From: Myxocyprinus asiaticus
Lineage: Eukaryota; Chordata; Actinopteri; Cypriniformes; Catostomidae
Length of the DNA stretch: 64,000 nt
Direction of reading: 5' to 3'
Assembly (NCBI RefSeq): GCF_019703515.2
Contig: NC_059388.1
Span: forward strand, 4,863,979-4,927,978
This document shows, piece by piece, positions 32,886 to 45,424 of the stretch; position 1 is the stretch's first letter; every line of letters starts with the position of its first letter. The notes beneath the pieces are model-generated. The model saw nothing but the letters and a program-made list of their open reading frames with translations. It searched no databases and was not told the origin of the DNA. A program made the translations under genes and the position numbers.

Positions 32886-34382
32886 ATCGCAAGTGAGCTC
32901 CAGTGCAGTTTGATCAAGTTTGAACATGCTTGTAAATGTAGTTGGTGATGTAATGCAAACACAACAGTATGTCGCCTTACAAGTCATACACTATAGTAAA
33001 GTGTTTAGATGTTATAAGATAGCATTCCATGAGGAAACGGGTGAAAATAAGTCTTTATGAACTGATATGCCGTTTTAATGAATAAAAGTCATTGTTGTTG
33101 TCATGCCTCTAGTGTTCAATTCACCAGGAAACTGCCACAATATGTACAGCAAGCCAAAAAAAAAAATTATTTTGCAAAAAATTCTATGGGACAAGGTTGT
33201 TATCCTGATTCATTCCAGTATATAAACTAGAGGCAAATCATTTTTCACAGTCCATCAATATAACATTAACAAGCCATTTTAGTTAAATTAGCATTTGACA
33301 AAAGCAGTCTTTTGTGCATACTTTCAGTCTGTATAAAGCTCATAGTGATATTCCTACTTAAAAATGTCTAATCATAGAACTATGTACTGAGCAAAGGATA
33401 ATGTTCTGTCAGCCAGTCATTACAGCAAAATAAACCCATGACATGGTGATCCTGTGTCTTAGGTTTTTGGTATCACCCTGAAGGGGTTTATTTTGCGATA
33501 ATGATCGGCTGACTGGACATTATCCAACTTATTATATAGCTACTTAACAAATAATAAAAACATGTACATAAAGTATTGATAGAGTTGAAATTATTTTATT
33601 AGCTTGTAGAGACTGTGGAAAGACAAAACATGCGCACAGATATGTAGGTTTCCTGGTTTCCAGTGTTGCCATGGACAGTGGCCATATAACGGTCATTTTT
33701 TTTTACCACAGAATGTTGCGATTTAATGCTCTTGAATTTAGTCCAGGTTTTTCTAATGATCTGCTGTACTGTAGTGTGTCTCTTAATGCGTGATATAAAC
33801 TGATAGAGCTCATTCTGTGTAATGCCACAGTGCTGTGTTGTGCTATTTTAGGGTAGTTCTAATCATTGTTTGCCTGCTCAAACAGAGAGAGAGAGAGAGA
33901 AAAAGAAGGCAATGTTTAAGGTTAAGAGTTTCATTTACAAATAATTGTAGGTAAACTGCATCCAGCTTAGTGCAAACCCTTTTTTCTCCGTCGATTTCAT
34001 ATTTTTTAATGGGCCAGTTACATGTGCATGAGTGCCTGTGAGTAGTATTAGTGTACAGTAAAGCCGAGAGCTGTACAGTGCTGTTATTCACATTGCTCAG
34101 AGGCTCTTTGTTCAGGTTATAAACGTCTTAAATTCCTGTTAATCCAGAAAGTCTCACGTTTTAAATACTGGAGATAATTTACTGGAGATAATTTATATGA
34201 ACGCTAACAAACCAAACTAAACCAATGTCATGTAAATGCCCATGCTTGCCTTAGTAAGCGCCAGTTATTACTTAATGATAAGAAATGGGAGTAAAAATAA
34301 TATTCAAGAAATAGTTACATACAATAATTACATCATAATTTAAACAACCCCATGTTGTTTAAAACCCATATGACTTACTTGC
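32886..34382. other. no gene recognised (apart from the small MITE)
   Basis: Mostly AT-rich sequence with a (GA)n tract at 33886-33905. Nothing coding was recognised on either strand. Confidence 0.45.
33400..33520. mobile_element. small palindromic MITE
   Basis: Left arm CAGCCAGTCATTACAGCAAA then ATAAACCC; right arm GGGGTTTATTTTGCGATAAT then GATCGGCTGACTGG. The arms pair as an imperfect hairpin around an inner ATGGTGAT/ATCACC pair. Non-coding. Confidence 0.65.
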
Positions 34383-34386
34383 TTAA

Positions 34387-35458
34387 GCCGAAAGTATACT
34401 TCGGTTTTGACACGAACGTTTAGTGTCTGCGTACAGTCGAATGTGAGCCTTTCAAAGTATACTTCATTTGACAATGCGAGCATACACAGCAGGTTGGCAC
34501 ATGCGCGCTATGACTGATATGAGATAATGGACTATTTCTGCTCAGGAGTTTAGACACATAAAGATGCCTTTATATAATTTAGACTCGATTTATACAGTAC
34601 TGTGCAAAAGTTTTAGGCACTTGTGAAAAATGTTGCATAGTGAGGATGTCTTCAAAAATAATGACATAAATAGTTTTCATTTATCACTTAATGTCATACA
34701 AAGTCCAGTAAACATAAAAAAGCTAAATCAATATTCGGTGTGTCCACCTTTGCCTTTAAAACAGCCCCAATTCTCCTAGGTACACCTGGACACAGTTTTT
34801 CTTGGTTGTTGGCAGATAGGATGTTCCAATCTTCTTGGAGAATTTGCCACAGTTCTTCTATCTGTTTAGGCTGTCTCAATTGCTTCTGTCTCTTTATGTA
34901 ATCTCAGACTGACACGATGTTCAGTGGGGGGCTTTGTGGGGGCCATGACATCTGTTGCAGGGCTCCCTGTTCTTCTATTCTAATCTTTTCTATTTGCAAA
35001 AGTAATGTTTGGGAGTCTAACATTTATATTTCCTATTGACACACTAAAGCTGAAGATATAAATAACCATCTTAAGACAAATGCTTTTGTGAAAATCTTAT
35101 GTGCCTAAGACATTTGCACAGTAATGTACAAATGCAGGTATCTCCTGACCTCCACACACATGCGTTTTTGACGTCTACTGTTGTTGTTTCCACATTCATC
35201 TCCTGTTGTTTACTGGCAAATACATGTTCTTCTAGCGCTTCTTGTGACAGCAACGGCTCAAATGTGAGTGTTGCCATCTTGTGGACCCATTAATTAGTGC
35301 AAATAATTCCAGGCGCATGCGCATTCTACGCGTTATAAGAAGCACGGTTAGAAAAATCCGGCTCCGCACGTTTAGTGCTTGAGCACATTGCTGATGACAA
35401 AATTTGCATCATGCTTCCCGTACGTGGATAATCAGTCTGACCGAAGTATACTTTGGGT
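34387..35458. mobile_element. TTAA-flanked (piggyBac-like) MITE hosting a Tc1 derivative
   Basis: The left end GCCGAAAGTATACTTCGGTT follows TTAA at 34383-34386. The right end CCGAAGTATACTTTGGGT precedes TTAA at 35459-35462. The ends are inverted copies of each other and individually palindromic (AAGTATACTT). A TTAA duplication suggests piggyBac-type mobilisation. A 532-bp Tc1 derivative is nested inside at 34595-35126. Confidence 0.6.
34595..35126 (-). mobile_element. Tc1-derived element with both TIRs, internally deleted
   Basis: Left CAGTACTGTGCAAAAGTTTT then AGGCAC; right reverse complement CATTACTGTGCAAATGTCTT then AGGCAC. TA duplications lie at 34593-34594 and 35127-35128. Between them only the transposase C-terminus remains on the minus strand (IEELWQILQEDWNILSANNQ, CPGVPRRIGAVLKAK). 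Same family as 22410-22766. Confidence 0.88.
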
Positions 35459-35462
35459 TTAA

Positions 35463-35640
35463 AGGTGCGGTCACACCTACATGATCACATGGGAAGTCAG
35501 CATGGTGTTTCCGAGAGTTCAGGTACCCTAGGATCGGCCACATTATGCCGACTCGCCAAGAAGCGGCATTTCCTATCAGACATTTTTGCATCGTCTCAAG
35601 TGTATTTACCTTCTATTGTGGTGTGACCTGAATCGCATTG
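35463..35640. mobile_element. MITE beginning AGGTGCGGTCACACC
   Basis: It begins directly at the TTAA that ends the preceding element and resembles the end of the MITE at 42073-42519 (AGGCGTGGTCAC). GTGGTGTGACCTGAATCGC near 35620 may be the other end. Tentative. Confidence 0.4.
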
Positions 35641-36177
35641 CTTCAGCATCGTGAGAGACCTGGGTTCGGATTCTGCATTGAAACCAGGCAGTAATCGTGT
35701 TCGCATAATCACTGACAGGCGTGATTGGGAGGTTGGATTTTATTCTTCTAACATTACATTTTTACTCCACTGATGATTAGTTATAGGTTTGGGGGTTGAG
35801 TTGTGGGGCTTTTGGCGCCCCTCTGTGGATATTTCACCTGGAAAATGGAGACTAGAAATGCAAGCTCATGAGAAGACATCAGAAGAAGTTTGGTGAGATC
35901 ACCAATAGGAGATTGAAATGTCACACACTGACCTCTTGGTTCAATACAATGAATACAGATTTGAAAGCTTACAATAAGATTTTTCTTGTCGCAGGAGCGT
36001 GAGTAGATAGTATATTTTAACATTTTGAATATATTATTATTTATTAACTCCAAAAGCCTTCGAGAGTGACATCCATTACTCAGGGACAGGATACATTGTG
36101 TTATTAGAACCTGTTCATTTGCTTAACTGGAATTCCCAAAAAAATGTTCTATTTTACATTGTTTAATTTTTATAATA
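35641..36177. other. no gene recognised
   Basis: TTGGCGCCCCTCTGTGGATA at about 35811 with CACCTGGAAAATGGA recurs in variant form at 43736-43775, so this is probably repeat-derived. Nothing coding. Confidence 0.4.
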
Positions 36178-36418
36178 ATTATATTTATTTATCACACATT
36201 ATACATTTGCACATATACAGTGAAATTCTTTTTTTCACATATCCTAGCTAAGTTGGGGTCAGAGTGCAGGGTCAGCCATGATATGGCGCCCCTGGAGCAG
36301 ACAGGGTCAAGGGCCTTGCTCAAGGGCCCAACAGTGGCATCTTGGCAGTGCTGGGGCTTGAACCCCCAACCTTCTGATCAGTAGCCCAGAGCCTTAACCG
36401 CTGAGCCACCACTGCCCC
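36178..36418 (-). mobile_element. tRNA-derived SINE, common teleost type
   Basis: On the minus strand the head reads GGGGCAGTGGTGGCTCAGCG with an A box (TGGCTCAGCGG) and then GGGGGTTCAAGCCCCAGC with a B box (GGTTCAAGCCC). The body (AAGGCCCTTGACCCTGTCTG, GGGGCGCCATATCATGGCTG) and a LINE-like tail (GAATTTCACTGTATATGTGC) follow. I recognise it as a common fish SINE/LINE-tail family. It is not a functional tRNA gene. Confidence 0.7.
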
Positions 36419-36784
36419 TATGGTCACCAGTTCTGCTTAATTCACCCCGAGTCTGTGCTTGCTAACCTTATAATAAACCTATAATGTGTCCTTAGCTTGT
36501 CTCAGAAGCTTTGAGGTCAAATGATTACTAACAGACAAATCGGACCCTTGTACATCTAGGCATACTGCAAAAAATCATGTTTCCAATAAAAATATCTAAG
36601 CATCCTTAAAACATTTACGTGACAAAAAAAAATGACAATATTAAGTTTTGTTTTCACAGAGAAATCAAACAAAATTTGGTGAGGTTTATGAGTAAACCAA
36701 CATGGTAAGTCAAGTAAGCTTATAGCAATGTTTCAGGTTCAATACAAGTTCAATCAACAGAATCTAATGTTTAGGCTCTTCCCT

Positions 36785-37065
36785 CCTTTAGTACTTACAA
36801 TAGAAGTGAATGGGACCAGTTCATAGACATTAAAACACACTGTTTAAAATCGCTTACTAATCTTAACTGTGTAAAGTTATATCCAGCATTACAACTTCGT
36901 TCTCATGACGATGTAACGTCAGTAAACCCTGTAATCTGTAATTTCTTACCAATATTACTAAAAATACAGATTTCTTCTTGCATTAAAGGAATGTCTCAAT
37001 CGGCAGCATTTGTGGCATAATGTTGATTACCATACAAAATAATTTCCAGTCGTCCTTCGATTATA
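36785..37065 (-). repeat. cyprinid interspersed repeat, copy 3
   Basis: Reverse-complement blocks CCCATTCACTTCTATTGTAA and TGGTAATCAACATTATGCCA match copies at 21490 and 31025. A (TAA)n tract lies directly beyond, at 37075-37101. Confidence 0.55.
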
Positions 37066-37069
37066 AAAA

Positions 37070-37100
<31 letters not shown>

Positions 37101-37167
37101 AAATGTGTAATATTAGATGTAATTTTAAGCAGATAAGGTTAGTAGTGATTTTTTTTTTCACACTAAG

Positions 37168-37772
37168 TGGCCGTTTACATGACAACGTTTTCAACTAATA
37201 AACTTTTTATGCGTTTTGGCTGTTCGTTTACACGACAACAGCATTTTGGGGCCTGAAAACGCAAACTTTTGAAAACGGGTTTCAAAGTGCAAGTTTTTGA
37301 AAACGATGCCATTATCGTCCCCGTGTAAACATACAAAAATGTGAATTTGTGAAAACGATGACGTCGTGCGCACACGTATTATGTGTTCAGTCTATAGGCA
37401 TGCACGCGAGTACTTAACAACAACGCGCGAGACATTCAAAACTACAATGGCGGACTACAGGACTGTGTTTGTGCTGCTCAAGATTTTGTCCACACAAAAT
37501 TGCTCGATGCTTTCCCCATCTTCATTGTTTGTATTCACTGCTCTGTGGAAGAATGCTTATGTGTTTGCAGGCAGGCTATATATATTGTTTCTTTACAAAG
37601 TGACATCGCCAACTACTGGCCTGGCATGCATAATACAGCGCTTTTAGTCGTTTTCGTGGATCCGTGTGAAAGGGGGTTGTTTTGACAACGTTGTCGTCTG
37701 TACGCGAAACTTTTCAAAAACACAGGAAAATCTTTTCCATTTTTAGTACATCGTTGTCGTGTAAACGTACCC
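37168..37772. mobile_element. hAT-type MITE (GTTTACACGACAACG ends)
   Basis: Left GTGGCCGTTTACATGACAAC then GTTTTCAACTAA; right reverse complement GGGTACGTTTACACGACAAC then GATGTACTAAAA. Subterminal GTTTTC/GAAAAC and TTTACA motifs repeat inside. Non-coding. The target duplication is not clear. Confidence 0.65.
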
Positions 37773-39835
37773 TAAAATCATGTTAACATGTAATGTGTAT
37801 AATGTGATATTCTTATTGAAAAACAATAGAAAAATATTAATATGGAAAACAATATTTTGCAATGTAATGGCCAGGTAACAGTTAACATCACGGTCAGTCA
37901 TGGGAGTCATGGAGATTTCTTTGTCACTGTAATCACAGTAATGAGGCTTGTGGGCTGAGGTTAACATGATCAGTCACATGATCACGGCCTCTCAGAAGCT
38001 AAGCTGCATTGCATGTATTTTGAACAATGTGCAGCCCACCTCAGCTTAACATCAGAATATAAACCCCTATTGCAGCTCTCCTGAGAAAATCATACCTGAC
38101 ATAGCACAATAACTCACTTAATTTTCAGTCAACGTATTAGGCCATCAAAATAGATGCAACTATGACAAATATTCCTCCATCCTTGTAGTGTCCAGAAAAA
38201 CAAGGGCTCTGATGATAGGCTATATTGACGGCTGACTAGATTATTGGGTGATAACTGGGAAAATCTAAATTTTATTGAGCCAATAGTGGAGATATTATGC
38301 ACCATGTTACTTTGTTTTTGGGCTCGTTTTAATCAGGATCATCTGCTGGAACTATATAACTACAAAAACACATATGTATGTTACTTAGGGGCAATCATTG
38401 TTGCCTTTTTACTTTAATACTTAGGTTTGTTCAAATCTCTAACCCTAAGTATGAGCCTTAGTAAGAGTGAATAGCTTGTCTTAACAAACACCATTTATAA
38501 GTCAATAAGTAAAGCGTAGACTGATCCAAACATAATTAATGTATAGGATACAAAGGGAAGGCAAAGCTTCTTATATTGCATCAGGCAAACATCTATAGCA
38601 TTTCAAGACAGAAAAGCATTAAGCAGCCATGGAATTTCCAATTTAGTAATTAGCAGGTCATGTGATGAATGACGAACAAATATCAAATGATTTTGGGTAT
38701 TCAAAGTAATCTACATTTGGTATGCTTTAATGATACACTGATGAGATTAAAAAAATTAAGTAGTTTTTACAATGTAATTATTTTTTTATTAATACAAATC
38801 TGAAAATGTAATATTAATTAAACATTGCGCTATTTAAAACAGTATTAATATAAGTTCAGCTGAAACATGTCATTTGCACCACTAGCCTCACCAAACGGAA
38901 TTGCAAAAAAAAAAGAAAAAACTGGATTCCTGAACACACCGCTCATTAGTCGTTTAAACAGCTCCAAACTCATGCCATTGGTTGAGACAATGTTGCTATG
39001 TTGGGCTGTTCGGGATGTTCAAACAAACAGAGCAATGTTTTGGAATTGCCACAAAGTAATGTTTACACTTTTCATAATTTAACCTATGAATGACTTACTT
39101 GACTCTGCACTTATTAAACTAAGAAAAATTACCAATTTTTAAGTGGTAAAAATTTTGTTCTGTAGTGGTAATACACAACAAGAGCTTGGATGAACCCTGA
39201 TAATGATAACACTTTGAATTGATTCTGTACAGTCTACCTAGCAAACAGCCTGAGCGGCTTGTGTCTTTGATTATACTAGAAATGAGTAAAAGACATCAGG
39301 TTACAGATTATACATTTGCAGAAAGCAACATCCACATCTGAAATGGCCTAGCATACACTGCTTGACAACAGCAACAACTGTAGTTAACTGTGTAATTGCA
39401 ACTTTTACCTATCCAACCTGTATGACCTCTTCTAACCATTTAACCAGTTACAGACAAACTAGTCTAGCCCCAGACGGCGTGCCCACAAACTATTAACGGA
39501 CCGTCCGAGGCATATTGCACAAAAAAAAACCTAAAAAAACTAAACACAAAAAGAGCTGGACTGACATAACTTAAATATGATTGGTTGGTTCAACATAACT
39601 TTCAGGAATCAGGATACAAAGGTTTTACATTTTCTGTCAGGAAATAAAGTACATTTTACAAACTCCCAGACCGCTACAATAAGCACTTCTGAGGATAAAA
39701 GATTAACAGAACCATAGTTGGTCACTTAACATGTTGATCTTCCTGCAGTTATCAGTCCTTGGCCAGAATAAGGACTCAGATTTACTCTATGCAAGTACAT
39801 AAAGCAAACCTTCTAGCCACTGTACGTAAGCCTGT
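37773..39835. other. no gene recognised
   Basis: About 2 kb of AT-rich sequence with no recognisable coding, RNA or transposon sequence on either strand. A short methionine-started frame at 38867-39082 has no recognisable similarity. Confidence 0.45.
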
Positions 39836-40180
39836 TTTGTTCTGAAATGTGTACGAATTCCATTCATGTTACAACACATTGTGTTCCGAAATATGTCAGA
39901 ACTTAATTCATATCACAACACATTGTGTTCCAAAATGTGTAAGAACTTCGGATCACATGTTGTTCCGAAATGTGTCAGAACTCAATATCTAATGCATTGT
40001 TTCCTAAATGTCAGAACTCCATTCATATTGTAACATGTGGTGTTCCAAATGTGTCAGAACTCAATTCATATCTCAACACGTTGTGTTCCGAAACATATCA
40101 GAACTCAATTCATATCACAACGCATTGTGTTCCGAAATGCCTCAATATTCTATTCATATCACAACACTTTGACGTTCAAA
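39836..40180. repeat. ~44-bp minisatellite, about eight degenerate units
   Basis: Units follow the pattern TGTTCCGAAATGTGTCAGAA then CTCAATTCATATCACAACAC and ATTG. Unit starts lie near 39838, 39882, 39926, 39961 and onward, with some units shortened to about 35 bp. Non-coding. Confidence 0.8.
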
Positions 40181-40296
40181 TGCATGTGATTGTTGCCGCT
40201 AGCTTTAGCACATTAGCCAACCTCAGTCCAACACTTTTATCTCAAATAATGTACATACTAATACAGTGTGGGACGATGGTAAAGCATTCAAGTAAT

Positions 40297-41707
40297 TAGG
40301 GCTGCCCCCGACCAAAGATAGTCAACTAGTAGGCGTTAATTTAAGCCATTAGTCGACAAGTCGAACGTTTATGATATTAATTTAATTACTTATATATATA
40401 TTTGGGGGGGACATCAGAAAATGGTTTGAGTTCCAGGGCTGAGAAAGAATGTTATAAGTAACATTGCTAACACTGTTCTACATTACAGAGAAATACTAAA
40501 CCGTAATAATAATGAGCCTTTAAAATATACATTTTACAAGTGCACGCACGAAGCGAGTCGCAGCGATACCGGCTAAAGCGGTAATGATTCTGAATGTGTC
40601 GGAAAAACCAGCAATGAGACTGTCTGAACATTTTGTTAATTTAGAGAGAGAGAGAAATGCACATTAGGGTTGTGCCGATAGATTATGATCTTGGGGATCA
40701 ACGACTGTCAGAGTGATCGCCAATAATTGACGATGTCAAGATGATATATTAAATTATTATTATTATTAGGCTATTATTATCAAATTAATATTACAAATAA
40801 TTCGCCCGTAGACACACAGACACGCGATTGAAGAAACACTTTATTATATTATTAAGAACAGATGACAGAAAAGCCGTCTATGCGCACGTATATTTGTACG
40901 GAGGCGTGCAGTCTCGTGGAACATGCATGTAAAAGGTTCTCACTCTTTCTTTGTTTCGGTCTTCCGATTGTTTTTTTTCAAGAACAGTATTGTCTATGAG
41001 TGCTGCAAATGACCTCAGACATTTTAGCTCAGGTGATGCTTTGAGTTCAGTTCGCTGAATTCTTTTATCACTTCATTATTTTAATTGCTTTTTCATTTCT
41101 TTTGGAGTGCAATTTAAATTTTGAAATGTATTTGATTTAAGTTTCTAATTTTTAAAATAAATAAATTTAATTTTCAATGCAAGAATATTCACCGATCCCC
41201 CAGCCCGGGGGTTGCCGATGTAATTGGATATTGCAATATATATATATATATATATATCGTGAAGGAGGGAACAAAACGAGTTTATTCACACACGATGTAT
41301 TTTCCCAGACAACGAAATACCCGACCAGTAGAGAATGCACAGATGAAGTAGGTTCTTTGCCAGAGAGATGTAGACAACTGTTGTAAAACCATCTTTCAAA
41401 AAGTTGAACAACACACATTTTAATTGCACTATTTTTTTCCCCCAGTTTCATTTGAATATTTAGTTAAAATAAATAAAAAATAAAGTTCAAAGTTTGAAAT
41501 CAAGGTGTCTTGCTTTATTGTGTAGGCTTAACCCTAACCTTGCTTAATGAAAATTACCCCATAGTACCACCTAGCGTCCAACCAGTGGTAATACAAGTGT
41601 TCATCGATTTCCTGTGGAGCTTTTTCTGCGACCGACCAATCAAAACTTGATCGACCAAGACTCTTCTCATAGACTAACGTTTGGTCGACCATCAGGGGCA
41701 GCCCTAC
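40297..41707 (-). mobile_element. hAT element copy B with target duplication, itself interrupted
   Basis: Left end TAGGGCTGCCCCCGACCAAA, right end GTCGACCATCAGGGGCAGCC then CTA. The 8-bp duplication CAAGTAAT flanks it (40289-40296 and 41708-41715), allowing one extra C at the right end. Internal blocks match copy A (29393-30211), but the BED exon is missing. A different sequence beginning TAGGGTTGTGCCGATAGATT replaces the middle from about 40666. Confidence 0.78.
40666..41450. repeat. nested element inside hAT copy B
   Basis: It starts TAGGGTTGTGCCGATAGATT, a hAT-like terminus, and includes GTTGCCGATGTAATTGGATA with a (TA)n tract at 41238-41257. The right border is not resolved. Confidence 0.4.
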
Positions 41708-41797
41708 CAAGTAATATTTGCAAGGTGTTGTCTTCACAGACGTTCCACTAGTTGCCACATTCACCATAAATTACAATTGCTTTTTCAGAACGAGAAT

Positions 41798-42013
41798 TTC
41801 CGAAAAGCAGGACGGTAGGGGAAGAGTAATTTATATTCATGAATAAAGCCATACCTGATTGAAAGAATAAGTAATATTCATAAGGAAACCGCCACCTGAT
41901 TTGTCAAAGAAACGATAAGCCAAACCTAACCCTTCCCCTAAACCTAACCAATCAGGTAGCACTTTCCTCATAAATATGAGCAAGTCTTCCCCTGCAATTC
42001 TACGTTTCGGAAA
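41798..42013. mobile_element. MITE with ~30-bp inverted ends (TTTCCGAAA)
   Basis: Left TTTCCGAAAAGCAGGACGGT then AGGGGAAGAG; right reverse complement TTTCCGAAACGTAGAATTGC then AGGGGAAGAC. Related sequence is at 45425-45515 (CAGGGGAAGGCTCATTAATA, CCTATGTTTCAGAA). Non-coding. Confidence 0.7.
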
Positions 42014-42072
42014 TCCATTGTCAGGCCAGCGTCATAGTGAGTAACATTCCACACTCCATTTTTTTGGTTTAA

Positions 42073-42519
42073 AGGCGTGGTCACATTCAACTTTGCACAA
42101 ATCAAAATTTTGCGATGAAGAAGGCATAGGCGAACGTTGAATATGTGTGAAACCAGCAAAAAACATGGCTTATTGTCAAGTAGTCTACTTTTAATGCTGC
42201 AGTTTATACTCTGTGAAGTGTTAAAAAGAAACACTGCTAAAATGATAACCTTGTCTATTGTGAATATTCAATGTAGCTGTGTACAAAGCACCGCCCACAC
42301 AAAGGTCACAGCCAAATCAAGCAACTTCATATTGGTCAAAGCTGTGAATTCGCCTGGCAAAGTTCACCAAACTTGAACTCCACACTTTCTTCACCATTCT
42401 TTGAAATTCTTTGCAATCAGAGGTCCGTCGCGTGGAATTTACGACCGTGTGGATTCCCACCGTGTGGACTGTTTTCAGTCCATGGAATTTCGTTTTGCTA
42501 AGGTAAATCTGACCACGCC
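42073..42519. mobile_element. TTAA-flanked MITE (AGGCGTGGTCAC ends)
   Basis: TTAA at 42069-42072 precedes AGGCGTGGTCACATTCAAC. The right end reads GTAAATCTGACCACGCC followed by TTAA at 42520-42523. Inverted ends match over about 12 bp. piggyBac-like target choice; non-coding. Confidence 0.62.
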
Positions 42520-42523
42520 TTAA

Positions 42524-45400
42524 GAAGTAAATTATGCGGGTACTTGTAGTACTCTTTTTTTCATAGCATTTTCAGTGTGAGCAGACAACTCTCTACTTTC
42601 ACAACAAAATGGTATGGAATAGTGCAAAAGTATGCAATTTGGGACACAGCTACCGTTTGTAATGAATCTTACTGAGCAAGTTTGATAAACTGTCGACATG
42701 TTTATAGAGCTTGGGAAACTACGCCCCTATGCATTGCATTCTGGGTAGTTGCCACCATGTTTTAGGACACGCTCATCAGTTATCAGATATTAGTACACAG
42801 CGATAATAAACAGAAAAAAAACAAAAAACAATAATGGACCGAACGATGACCAATCACACTCCATTTGAAATACAGTTTCCACGCTGGTTGTGAGTGCGAT
42901 TATGGCAGTTAATTACACAACAAGCATTCACCATTTTTACGTATTTTTATCTGTATAATACAAACTATACCATCTATTTCCAATACAACACAGTATCCAC
43001 CACAGCTTCCGTGTCCTAAAGTCCCAACATACATTGCGTTGCTGACGTCACATTCCCAGAAGCTATAGCTAGATACCTGAATAGGAACACGTGCGGTTAA
43101 ACACATGCGGTAACTATCGCCCCCTTGAGTACTGAAATTTGTTACAGCCACAATAACACAATAATGCACATTCAGCAAGTGCAACGGGGCCTCGCACTTA
43201 CAATGCCCTGGCCAAGCATTTGTGTATGTGTTTGCATGCTTGCATAGAATATGTTACTGGCCTAAGCAGCAATGTGGAACAACCAAGTCTGGCTACATGA
43301 AACTACACTCTTACCTTTGCACATTGTGTGTGTCCATTCTTAGAACATTTCTGAAGGGAAACATGATCACAGAACTCTACTCAGAACTGCTATAAAATAC
43401 CTCCCGTTCAGGAAAATTGTCCTGTTCTTTGTAACTCCATATTCAATGGAAGGACGTCTAAGGTTGTGTTACTACAGCATACAGAATATTCCTGAGTAAA
43501 TCAGTGGCCAATATGGAAAGGATGCAGATATTGAATGTGATGATTTCCCCTGCCACCATGTTTCTATTTTTCATCCATGTACAACCAACAAAACTACCTT
43601 TTTAGCCTTTTTAGTGGTGTTTGAAAGGCAAGTATCACTATTAGTTTGCTAAAACAACTTTAAGAACAGTTACAAACAAGGCTGTTTTTTTTTTTACACA
43701 ATATGGCATAGAAATGGGAGCTTCACAACTCGCTATTGGCGCCCCTCCATGGACATTACACCCAGAAAATGGATCTCACACATTCACATATGCCCAACAA
43801 CACTTACAACTTTGGTAAAAAAATTAATTAAAAAAACGCTTTGGTTTACTGGGGCCGTTGTTTCGAATTTCCTTAAGCACAGACCGATTTCTGGTCAAAG
43901 GAAAGTCAACCTACTGTTTCTGATTTCACTGTGAGGTCAGTCTTATTTTATATAGCAAATATAATATACATAAAATTGTTATAAAAAATTTATCAACTTT
44001 TATTTAGCACTATATTAACTCAATTTCACACAAAACATTAACTTTGTAAGAATAATTATAATTAAAAAAAATATTTATGTGTTTTAAATGGTAGACAGCA
44101 GTTTCTCCTGGTTCCTGTTTAGTCATCCAATTATAGTAATTTATTTGCACATGAAGGAATTATTAATATTTTAGGGAAAAGGAAATAACATCAATATTTT
44201 TGCTATGCTTTCTCAGAATAAAAATACTGTTAATTTTAAATGCATGTATCTGATAAAGTGAATTTTGCCATAATTTTAGCATAAAGATGACCTACAGACA
44301 CACACAGAATAAAAGCCACAAATCATTTTGATTTCATGAGTCTTTAAGACATAGCGCATACAGTTTTTCAAACGGCACAAGCACAAACTATTTACAGACC
44401 GTCTGATCAGTATTCATTTGATTAACAGAGATTAAACAGAGGTGTCAAACTAAATTTCAGCCTGGGCCACATCAGGGTTTATTTGTGCCCTTAAAGGACC
44501 GGTTGAAAATTTGGCACCAGCACCTGCTTTGGTTGCATTCATGCAATTACCAGTTATATTGCATATTTTGTGCACTGTAATGCACATTTGACAGTATAGC
44601 ATATAGACATCTGTAGGAAAAAAATAATTATAAATGGAAATATTCTGACAGTGTGACTAAGTTGGATCTTCTTTAGAGATTCCTTTCATCAGGCTCCTAC
44701 TGTTTAAACTACAGTCATCTCTTGGAATTTCTGAAGGCAAACAAAACATTACAAGACATTACAAGAGAACAGATTTTACACAGAAGGATAGTGTGGTCCA
44801 TAATAATTATGAAAATTTACCATAGTTCTTCCATAGTGTCCATAGTTTTAACAATGATATTTGTAGTTAGACCAGTAACCAGGTAAAACCATGCATGGCT
44901 TCTCACTACCATGATTAGTAACTATGGCTTCTATATCAAGAATTATGGCACTTTTGTAATGAAAAACAGCAGTGTAAATACACTTCGAAACTTTTTTTGC
45001 CACAACTACCATAGTTAATACAGTTAGTGTGTTACTACAGTAAATCCATGGTAAATGTTTGTAAGCGTTGTGATCGGAGAATTGAAAAGCCTTCTAATTT
45101 TTGTTTTCTCCTGTTTTCTTTGTCAGTGCCGTTTAGAATGTGGGGGCTGTTTGTTTTAAACTAGTTTCATCACCGAGACATTTGGAGTTTTGCAACAGAC
45201 AATTCTGTGCCGCATTCAAACGGGTTTCGCATTCCCTGTCGCACATTTCACTGGTTCACAAGCACATTTAAAATAGTCTTAGTTTGAGACCAGTCCGCTA
45301 ATTACCGCACCTGATCTGCGCTCGCACTGCTCTATCCATTGAGTCGTGTTGATAAATGGTCCGTGTAGCGCTGTCATTCTGCTTTTGAAGCGAGAAAATG
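42524..45400. other. repeat remnants, no gene
   Basis: Between about 42670 and 43250 are blocks that recur elsewhere in the window (GCTAGATACCTGAATAGGAA; compare 31727). 44790-45060 has many CCATAGTT/ACCATGGT-type motifs suggesting a decayed palindromic element. The rest is unrecognised AT-rich DNA. Confidence 0.4.
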
Positions 45401-45424
45401 CGCTCCAAAATATAATGTTAAGAT

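Noticed and set aside
36345..36418. A tRNA gene on the minus strand
   Set aside because: A and B boxes are good but no proper acceptor stem closes and a SINE body with LINE-like tail follows.
39836..40180. CRISPR-like array or short coding repeat
   Set aside because: Degenerate 35-44-bp tandem units without spacers. The open frame through it (39970-40299) is a repeat artefact.
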